DNA of 64,000 nucleotides, taken from contig JAPNXP010000003.1 of assembly GCA_028753945.1 (NCBI GenBank), forward strand, positions 1,116,001 to 1,180,000, written 5' to 3'. Both the position numbers and the translations under genes were made by a program. Of this stretch, positions 57,215-64,000 are shown in pieces. Source of the stretch: Hexactinellida sp. DTS-2022 (lineage: Eukaryota > Porifera > Hexactinellida). The notes beneath the pieces were generated by a model that worked only from the letters and a program-made list of their open reading frames with translations, ran no database searches and was not told the origin of the DNA. Position 1 is the first letter of the stretch. Every line of letters begins with the position of its first letter.

Positions 57215-57390
57215 CACTTTTCAGAACCCGTACCGACCCGAACCCGACCCGAATAAACGAACCCGAAGTTATATAGTTCGAACTGAGCAACTTCGAACCC
57301 GAAACCGACACGAACCCGATTCTAAATCCGAATCTGAACCCGAACCCGACCCGAACCGACCCGAGAAACCCGAACCCGATTCCTACTCTG
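57215..57390. repeat. CCCGAACCCGA minisatellite
   Basis: Irregular repeats of CGAACCCGAC and ACCCGAACCCGA over 175 bp. A six-base periodic pattern dominates the first and last thirds. Confidence 0.85.
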
Positions 57391-57551
57391 AACGAGATAG
57401 CCGTCGAGGCGATAACTCATCACATACACAAAATTTGTCCCAAAGCGTATGGCTGTACCATTTAGCAAGACACGATATACATTACTTATGGTGTCTCTAA
57501 CAAAAAGCCGATTTCAAATGTTTCACAATTGAAGTTAGTTTTTACGATATA

Positions 57552-58350
57552 TTTTTAGTGTGCTTCTTCTAGTAAAAAACGTTATAGTAGGGTCCTACTA
57601 TAGTTTTATACTATAAGTGCACACTATTGAATTTACCTCTGTCGGACTTCCGGCCGGCCGTACGCGATGGCCTGACTAAACCGTTAGGGATAGAGATTTA
57701 AAATTTGGACAGGGGGTATAGAATTTCCTGGAGATGATCACCTCGAAGCCTGATTTTTCAATTTCGCTTTTGTTCGTCAGTTATATCGAAATTTGTATTC
57801 TGGTCCAGTGATTCTTTAATAATTCGAATTATTTATTGAAAATTTAGAGGTTGTATTCTCCTAAGGATGTTCTTTCTATATATCGATTAAAGTTATTAGG
57901 TCGCTAATCAATTTTACGTTATATTAACGATTATTTACATAAATCAGCTATCTTCTCCATATTGTAATTACTCTATAGTATACTGAATACAATAGAACAT
58001 ATTACATAAGCCTACTATCTGCTAGATAATGACAGTTATTTGGTTTGTAAGTGAATATGTGTTTCATACAAGTGCAATGAAAAGACTTGGAAGTTGGAAC
58101 ATTTTACAAGTTAATGATGATGTGACTGATGTCAATTATAATATTCAAAATAGTAAAGTAAATACTACACGTATCCTAATTTCTATTTGTGATAATTAAT
58201 CTTTAATTAATTTAAACATTTTAAGTCTTCACAATTCAAACAATAATTAAATTATATTACACTAAGATAAATGTAATTTGAATATTGAAATTCTACTTAA
58301 ATTAAACATTGGGGTGCAATCAGAAGGAGCACACTCCCATCCCGTCTGCG
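57552..58350 (+). repeat. Dispersed repeat R4, copy 2
   Basis: Direct repeat of 27775-28630, diverged mainly by small indels. Ends in CAATCAGAAGGAGCACACTC like copy 1. Confidence 0.85.
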
Positions 58351-58379
58351 AGGGGTTTTTTTAATTATTATTTTGGTTT

Positions 58380-58387
58380 TATAAATA
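58380..58387 (+). promoter_or_regulatory. Possible TATA box of the 58.7-kb gene
   Basis: TATAAATA about 290 bp upstream of the 58680 start codon, just after the R4 repeat ends. Position and the absence of other coding sequence are the only support. Confidence 0.35.
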
Positions 58388-58679
58388 GTGAGTAAATGTT
58401 CACATGAACATTTCAAGAAAATCTCACCATTATTCAAATCAAATCCATATCAACACTTCTGCACTTCCTGAGATTTACTTACAAAGAAGTACTAGAAATA
58501 CTGTGTTATTTTTAGTAATATAATTATTTTTAGTCTATGCTTTTGCATAGTATCAAAGATGTTTCATTGGTATTTGGAACTAATATGTATTGTGATGATT
58601 TGTTTTGCGTAATACCACACACGGAGAATTCTTTGTGTTTACTATCAAAACCTTAACGCATATAAACCTTAATTAAATA

Positions 58680-58952
58680 ATGTTTGACTTTATTTGCAAG
58701 ATCCTTTCTCGCTTACGCTCAACCTCCCGAAAAGATCGAGACGGTCTACGCCACGCTGCCCGTAGTTCCTTAGATATCCTCCGCGAGCTCCAAAAAGATG
58801 CCGAGGAACGGAAGAGACTGCAACGCCAAGTCGAGGAACTGCGGGCAGAAGTGATGGCGTTGATGGCTCTCGTGGAGGGAAATCCCCACCTCCGAAAGCA
58901 CCACCATATTTATAAATCTTCCCCTATTATATTTAATTATTCCCCTTTGTAG
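58680..58952 (+). CDS. Small coiled-coil protein, 90 residues, unknown function
   Basis: An intact frame that stands out by higher GC and balanced codon use compared with the AT-rich surroundings. The N-terminus is basic (SRLRSTSRKDRDGLRHAARS). Residues about 30-62 form a heptad-like helix (LRELQKDAEERKRLQRQVEE, then LRAEVMALMALVEG). The last 20 residues are less ordered. No signal peptide or membrane segment is seen. TATAAATA lies at 58380 and AATAAA at 58976, giving a complete small transcription unit with one exon. An upstream exon is possible, since TTTGCAAG before ATCC at about 58701 could be a splice acceptor. I do not recognise the family; an accessory gene of a TE or a lineage-specific host gene are both possible. 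Confidence 0.5.
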   Translation: MFDFICKILSRLRSTSRKDRDGLRHAARSSLDILRELQKDAEERKRLQRQVEELRAEVMALMALVEGNPHLRKHHHIYKSSPIIFNYSPL

Positions 58953-58975
58953 TTTTAACTTAATGTATTATTGTA

Positions 58976-58981
58976 AATAAA
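58976..58981 (+). terminator. Poly(A) signal AATAAA
   Basis: AATAAA (overlapping further AATAAATAAT copies) 24 bp after the stop of the 58680-58952 frame. Confidence 0.45.
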
Positions 58982-58984
58982 TAA

Positions 58985-59180
58985 ATAATAATATCACTAT
59001 CTATCAACTCTAATTAGGAACAAGGGGATATAACCGGCCGAAAATAGTACAGAGATCCAAATAATGTCGAAAACGGTATCTAACAAGAGCACAATTAATT
59101 TATTAGGGAAAAATAAATATACTATTATTTTTATCTCAAAAGAACTGAAATATTGATTAATTTTAGCTGGATGGGGGTCC
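58985..59180. other. Intergenic
   Basis: AT-rich, nothing recognised. Confidence 0.4.
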
Positions 59181-59183
59181 AAG

Positions 59184-59191
59184 TATAAATA
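59184..59191 (+). promoter_or_regulatory. Possible TATA box of the candidate two-exon gene
   Basis: TATAAATA 71 bp upstream of a GCCATG start. A start of transcription about 30 bp downstream would leave a 5' leader of about 40 bases. Confidence 0.4.
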
Positions 59192-59254
59192 TAAATTACT
59201 TTCACTTTCAATTGAAATGTATTAACTTTCAGTTTCAGTTTCACATTCCCAGCC

Positions 59255-62200
59255 ATGCGTAAGTTTTTAACTTGGATTAAAAGTACCAAATTGCACCTAA
59301 TTTCAAACTATGGACTTTGCTCTGAGCCAATACTATTTTAAGATTACGAGCCCTTCGATCTCGGTCGCTTCGCGACGGATCACTCTCTCACAAAAGTCGC
59401 TTCGCGACTTTTGTTCGTTCGTGTTAGGCACCACGCGATACAATTAACGGCCGCTTCGCGGCCTTTCCCTTCCTAAAAAGGTATATTACTAATGAGTTCA
59501 CCTGTGGCTAGTGAATTACACACTATTACTAATAACGCGTGCCTAAATTCATTTTGGGTTGTGATTACTGTAATTTGTTTGGGGAATTATGTTGAGTAAG
59601 TTATTCTCATTGCTCATTAATTATTTAATTTTTAGTTTTAATTAAAAGCTCAATAGTTCTTAAAATTAAGGGTAGCTCGTTCAGCTATATAAAAAGGTTA
59701 GCTTGTTAGCTCAATTAAATTGAGTCATGTGGTTGGTAAATTATACGCAATTAATTATTTCAGTAAATTGTATTGAAAAGTAATTTACTAGCTCTGGGTG
59801 TAATCTCTCAGAATAATGGTAATTCAGGGTTGCAAAATATTTGATTTAATAGTAATAAACATTTATACATCTCACCATTAACAATTCATTTTGCAGGAGC
59901 TAGGTTAGTGAATTATTTAATTTAATTTTGATAGCAATAATTAACATAATGAATCTCATCGTTAGGCAGAACCAAAATCATAGATTACTTTTAACTTAAT
60001 TCATTTATAGTAGAAATCCTAGGTTCCATTGATAGTCTTATTATAGAAGCCAATATACCGTATTTCCCCGAATAAGCGCCCCGGCGCTTATTGTTTTCGT
60101 GGGCCAAAATTTTCCTGAAATTTTTGTGAAAAATCCAGAATATAATTTTTAGGTCGGTTCTAATGGTTTCCACCAACAGTATACCTGCAGAAGTTGCTAA
60201 AATCAATGGAATTACATTACAGTGATCAACTAACCTGTGTAAATTATATCATGCCAATGTCATTTTTATTGACCCTGCGCTTATTCGGGGAAATACGGTA
60301 GGTGTAATAAATAAACAATGCATTAGAGCAGTGGTTCTCAAACTTTTCACAGCGCGTACCACTTCATCTAATATTAGGGTCTCCGTGTACCACCATATTG
60401 ATCGATATTTGAATACAACCCTGAAAACTACGTACAGCATATGGTACTAAAGTACATTTCCATTGTATTTTATAACATTTCAATTTTGATGTATTTTAAA
60501 GGTATAATGATATACCCTCTCTCAAGGGCGTAGCTAGGAGAAAGTCTCTGCGAGATCAAAGGTACAAGCAGCGAGCGTAGTGAGCGACCTAATGAGGGGT
60601 TTGGGGAGTTTACCTACAGGAATTGTTTTGCAGAGTTAATGTTAACCACTAATCTACCTGCAGGAAGCATAATTTGCTAACAAAGTCAAAATACAATTGA
60701 TTTAGAATGTGTAATCTAGCAACATTAGATAATTGAAGGTATTGACTGTGTTGAATAATATCAACAATAAACGGAGCAAGTGCCCCCCCTTCCCCTGACT
60801 CCTCCTTCCTCCGCCTATAGCTCCGCGTACCACTAGAAGGAGCTCGCGTACCACCAGTGGTACGCGTACCACAGTTTGAGAACCACTGCATTAGAGACTC
60901 TAAGCGCATTCTTGTTAATTACCCAAACAAATTAGATTGATAGTAATATTATGCATACTTATGTCATTGACGTAAGCTAAATACATCACCAATAGAAATA
61001 AATTGATGGAAGCCAAACTGTATTAATACATACTACTAGTCGATGAGTAAATTGGCAATCTATGTACTCTAATACGACGACGACGACGACGCCGCACTGC
61101 AAATACCGTAACCACCGTCAACACCGTAACCATCGTCACCAACACCCATGGCGGAGTCGGTAAGTTATAATTTGCATTGTTTACGAGCATAGTTACTTTA
61201 TTTTTCTATAAAATTTAGGCCTGAAACGATCATACCGAACATTCAAATAAACGTTCGAAATAATTGAGAATCATATTCGTGAGGGAGTGTGGAGTAACCG
61301 TATATATTTTATAATAGCTAAAGAGGATTAGCGATCGAAAATTGCCTCCTCTGCAGGCTCTGCTTTAGCTCCTTAGAATAAATTTGATATAATTGTTGAA
61401 CTCTATAATAAACTTACAAGACAGGTCAACATGGAAGTTGTTGACCTGTCACGTCACCTGCATGTTGAACTGTCACAATACATTGCTCCGTGTTGTTTTT
61501 GGTCCGGATTGTATTAATTAATGTAATGAGGGAATAGAAACCGCATTTACTTTTGAGATAGAATCTATCTTCGAAATGTTTTGATACATTACCATTATGT
61601 TAGAATTTGAATTTGGAAGAAATTCTTTCGCATCTTCCAGAAAGTTGTTATACTATATATGATGCTTAATTTTTCTCGTTTAATTTATATGTCGATCTAT
61701 GAACCACGGGTGGAATAAGGTTTACAACACATTTTGCAAATTTGATGGCATAATCGTCATGAAATTCCTTGTAATCTCAAGAAAAATGTCCGTAAATTAC
61801 GAGAACTTTTTAAGCTAATTATTAAATCTGCTACGTGACGAATTTTATTTATCCCGAAATAACTTTATGTTTGTTGTTGAAATTGTGAGTTATGTTTCTT
61901 ATGTAATGTGAATGCACTATTGAATATAATGTTCCTGTCATGGTGAATGTTTTGAAACCATGTTTACGTGACACATTAATGTTGTTATTATAGTTAATTT
62001 TATTTCCTTACCTAAAATGTTCATACATTGTAAATAATCATATGATGAGTGTGTTTGACACTTACTTTCAGTATGTCATGGCACTTCCTGTTTTGTTTAC
62101 ACAAATATGCACTTCCTAACCAGGGTATATTATAAGCCCATTTTTTTATTCCTGGCCCATTTTTTTATTCCTATTTTCATTTTTTACTCCCTTGAATAGT

Positions 62201-63131
62201 GAGTTTTTATCGCCTGATATCCATTTCAAGATTCCATTTCTACCGAAAATCCATTTTTTTATCCCACGAAAACATTAAAAAACTTTTTTTTAATCCTTAT
62301 AAAATACTCTGTTCCTAACTTGAGAATCAAATTTTATGTAGTTATTTGCAGTTTACTATATATTATACACATTAGTTTATCTAGTGTATACTTCTATTTA
62401 CTGGTGCCGACCTATATTTTTCTTAAGACTTATATTTTTCTTTAATACGTAACAAGTAAGTTTCATTCTTTCAATTCAAAATAGCTATTAATTTTAAACA
62501 ATGGATAAAATGGAAATTACTGTATCCTAATTAATGATTTATTTTGTCGGCACAGCTGTAATTTTGGATTTTTTGTTCTATAGTGGCAAGACGATTTCTC
62601 CCACGCTGCCTCGAGGATTGGCTAGACTCCCGTGAGGAGGACCACCGCCTAGTCAGAGAGGTACCCGAGATCATTGCTGGAATGCATATTCTCGAGGTCA
62701 ACGATATAATTATCCGCAATGACCTTGCTATGGTCCATGATTCCCTCCAGCGAATCGAGTCATCAATATCATGTAACCGAGCTGTTGTTGGGACTGATGC
62801 TAGGCAACCTGTTGTTGGGACTGATGCTAGTGTTGGGACTGATGCTAGGCAACCTGTAGTTGGGACTGATGCTGAGCAACCTGTTGTTGGGACTGATGAG
62901 CAACCTGTTGTCGGGACTGATGCTAGTGTTGGGACTGATGCTGAGCAACCTGTTGTTGGGACTGATGAGCAACCTGTTGTTGGGACTGATGAGCAACCTG
63001 TTGTTGGGACTGATGCTGAGCAACCTGTTGTTGGGACTGATGCTAGGCAACCTGTTGTTGGGACTGATGCTGAGCAACCTGTTGTTGGGACTGATGCTGA
63101 GCAACCTGTTGTTGGGACTGAATCCGACTGA
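59255..63131 (+). CDS. Candidate two-exon gene: helical N-terminus plus VGTD repeats
   Basis: Exon 1 would be only ATG plus one base (59255-59258) in a good context (AGCCATG), followed at once by a GTAAGT donor. Exon 2 starts at 62584 after TTTTTTGTTCTATAG, a good acceptor. Joining gives ATG, CTG and then the exon 2 frame without a stop; exon 2 has no ATG of its own at this end. Exon 2 encodes about 65 residues of charged, helix-rich sequence (EDWLDSREEDHRLVREVPEI, later MVHDSLQRIES), then 14 copies of a 6-9 residue unit such as VVGTDARQP, VVGTDAEQP or VVGTDEQP. It stops at 63131 after GTESD. The 3.3-kb intron contains two miniature elements. The family is unknown and the first exon is inferred. 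Confidence 0.45.
59360..59465. repeat. Three GC-rich hairpins with TTC loops
   Basis: GTCGCTTCGCGAC (59364), AAAAGTCGCTTCGCGACTTTT minus its last base pair context (59392-59411, ten paired bases each side of TTC) and GGCCGCTTCGCGGCC (59449) occur within 100 bp of otherwise AT-rich DNA. Confidence 0.8.
59470..60055. other. Intronic or intergenic, no feature recognised
   Basis: AT-rich. AGCTCAATT/TTAGCT words recur but no element could be defined. Confidence 0.4.
60058..60298. mobile_element. 241-bp TA-flanked miniature element
   Basis: Nearly perfect inverted ends CCGTATTTCCCCGAATAAGC and GCTTATTCGGGGAAATACGG, with TA at 60056-60057 and 60299-60300. Mariner/Tigger-type. Confidence 0.95.
60329..60888. 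mobile_element. hAT miniature element, TSD CATTAGAG
   Basis: Termini CAGTGGTTCTCAAACTTTT (60329) and CAGTTTGAGAACCACTG (ending 60888), flanked by CATTAGAG at 60321-60328 and 60889-60896. GCGTACCAC words lie subterminally on both sides, and GCGAGCGTAGTGAGCG at 60571. Confidence 0.96.
61070..61158 (+). other. Possible alternative first exon with GTAAGT donor
   Basis: A GC-rich island: five CGA/CGACGA units, then ACCGTAACCACCGTCAAC-type repeats, then ACCCATGGCGGAGTCG followed by GTAAGT at 61154. The ATG context is strong. Its phase does not fit exon 2 at 62584 (a stop follows after about 16 codons), so it is either another gene's first exon or non-coding. Confidence 0.35.
61159..61495. other. 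Intronic or intergenic, no feature recognised
   Basis: TTGACCTGTC occurs inverted at about 61420-61450 (GACAGGTCAAC and GTTGACCTGTC), a small hairpin. Nothing else seen. Confidence 0.4.
61496..61805 (+). repeat. Dispersed repeats R6 edge and R5 copy 2
   Basis: 61530-61580 matches 23400-23450 (GAATAGAAACCGCA, TTGAGATAGA), and 61613-61800 matches 37505-37740. Confidence 0.75.
61806..62124. other. Intronic or intergenic, no feature recognised
   Basis: AT-rich with no recognised gene or repeat. Confidence 0.4.
62125..62315 (+). repeat. Dispersed repeat R3, copy 2
   Basis: Reverse complement of 27240-27440. Begins CAGGGTATATTATAAGCCCA. Confidence 0.75.
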
Positions 63132-63172
63132 TGCTAGGCAACCTGTTGTTGGGACTGATGCTAGGCAACCTG
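62784..63172 (+). repeat. 18/24/27-bp coding-type tandem array
   Basis: Units GTTGTTGGGACTGATGCTAG plus GCAACCT (27 bp), a 24-bp variant lacking one codon and an 18-bp variant beginning GCTAGTGTTGGG. All length differences before 63125 are multiples of three. After CTGAATCCGA at 63118-63127 the array continues in another frame for two more units. Confidence 0.95.
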
Positions 63173-63249
63173 TTGCCTCAAAAAGGATATTTTATATTCT
63201 TAAGTAATTTAAGTATCCCCCCCACTTTACAACCTCATCACGAACTTAT
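63173..63249. other. Short spacer
   Basis: Contains the end of the alternative array frame (stop near 63205) and a C-run. No poly(A) signal was noticed nearby. Confidence 0.4.
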
Positions 63250-64000
63250 AGATAATCCAAGACCCGAAAGGTCGATCTATTCATATTCATCGTCAATGAA
63301 TTTTTAACTTAACGAATATGTATTCTGTTTAATCATTTCTATGGGTTTGTCTATTCCATAGCAAATTCGTTCCAGTGTAAGCGAGTTTTGGGTATCCAGC
63401 GATTTAGGGATCCCCGTCCCTAAAACGCTAGCGATATAGGGACGGGATCCCTAAATCGCTAGCGTTTTGTGATAGTAGGGTCCCTATATCGCTAGCGTTT
63501 TGTGATCGTGGGGTCCCTAAATCGCTAGTGATACAGGTACGCCAGTGTTTTGGGTATCCTCGTTTATGTGCCCTAAATTATCTAAAGTACTTATGATTAC
63601 TTGATGATATATAGATATGTAATTATACTACCTACGGTAGGCCTAACTAACACTAAATTTCTTCGCAAATTTCACTCGCCAACTTATAGTTTGGGTCTGT
63701 CCACGCCAGTATCGGGATCCGCATACATTCTTGTGAAACCATTCTTGACAATCTGCACATTGTATCATTTTGCCTCCTTCCTGAGTACGGTATTTACAAA
63801 GTAAATCGATCCTCTTTCTATTTCCGAAGCTCTCCTTGATAACGAACGTGAAGCTCTCCTCAATACGAATGTGAATCTCTCCCCGAGTACGAATGCGAAT
63901 CTCTCCTCGAGTACGAATGTAGATCTCTCCCCGAGTACGAATGCGAAGCTCTCCTCGAGTACGAATGTAGATCTCTCCCCGAGTACGAATGCGAAGCTCT
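63250..64000 (+). repeat. Foldback-type dispersed repeat, copy 3
   Basis: 63371-63560 repeats the CTAGCGATATAGGGAC / CCCTATATCGCTAGCG cluster of 44281-44460, with one extra internal unit. 63561-63760 follows 44461-44910 without the 210-bp insert. 63830-64000 is the 24-bp satellite in the orientation CTCCCCGAGTACGAATGCGA, opposite to copy 2. It continues beyond the window. Confidence 0.8.

Noticed and set aside
1..64000. CRISPR array, operon or prokaryotic defence system
   Set aside because: Tandem arrays here lack spacers, the transposases are eukaryotic types, and at least one GT-AG intron is visible.

Overview
This is a stretch of AT-rich animal nuclear DNA built almost entirely of transposable elements (TEs) inserted into one another. 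The transposase families present (a PGBD4-like piggyBac, ZMYM-type and BED-type hATs, FLYWCH and PHD-FLYWCH Mutator-like elements, a Ty3/gypsy retrotransposon), together with many hAT, Tc1/mariner-type and TTAA-type miniature elements, suggest an invertebrate metazoan, possibly an arthropod. Nothing in the sequence fixes the species. I saw no tRNA, rRNA, CRISPR array or prokaryotic-style operon.

Layout. 0-5 kb: a foldback-type repeat, a 175-bp satellite and a dispersed repeat. 4.6-8.8 kb: a hAT miniature element abutting a truncated piggyBac transposase pseudogene (minus strand), a 56-bp array with a 112-bp higher-order period, and a second piggyBac scrap. 9.6-15.1 kb: miniature elements, several with exact target-site duplications (TSDs). 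15.1-21.2 kb: an old minus-strand gene split by a TA-type and a TTAA-type insertion; removing each insertion restores the reading frame across its junction. 22.0-26.2 kb: two Mutator-like transposase copies in tail-to-tail inversion, one holding a 1.17-kb hAT. 26.9-32.0 kb: a ~1-kb imperfect palindrome whose left arm contains a 2985-bp hAT with its own nested elements. 32.8-37.5 kb: a dispersed 1.4-kb element and a nearly complete hAT transposase broken by one frameshift. 38-46 kb: further nested hAT and Tigger-like elements, hairpin arrays and a 24-bp satellite. 46.2-51.6 kb: a three-level nest (Tigger-like, then a hAT-type miniature element, then a 4.8-kb gypsy element with nearly identical LTRs). 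51.6-55.6 kb: a TA miniature element split by a PHD-FLYWCH-Mutator element with a 9-bp TSD and a recognisable intron. 58.4-63.2 kb: the only region with plausible non-TE small genes, namely a 90-residue coiled-coil protein and a candidate two-exon gene whose second exon carries in-frame VGTD repeats. 63.3-64 kb: the foldback repeat and its satellite again.

No pathway joins these genes. The content is best read as layered insertions whose order can be recovered from TSDs. All transposase genes seen are broken, so mobility of the miniature elements would need enzymes encoded elsewhere. Boundaries given without a TSD are approximate, because they were set by eye.
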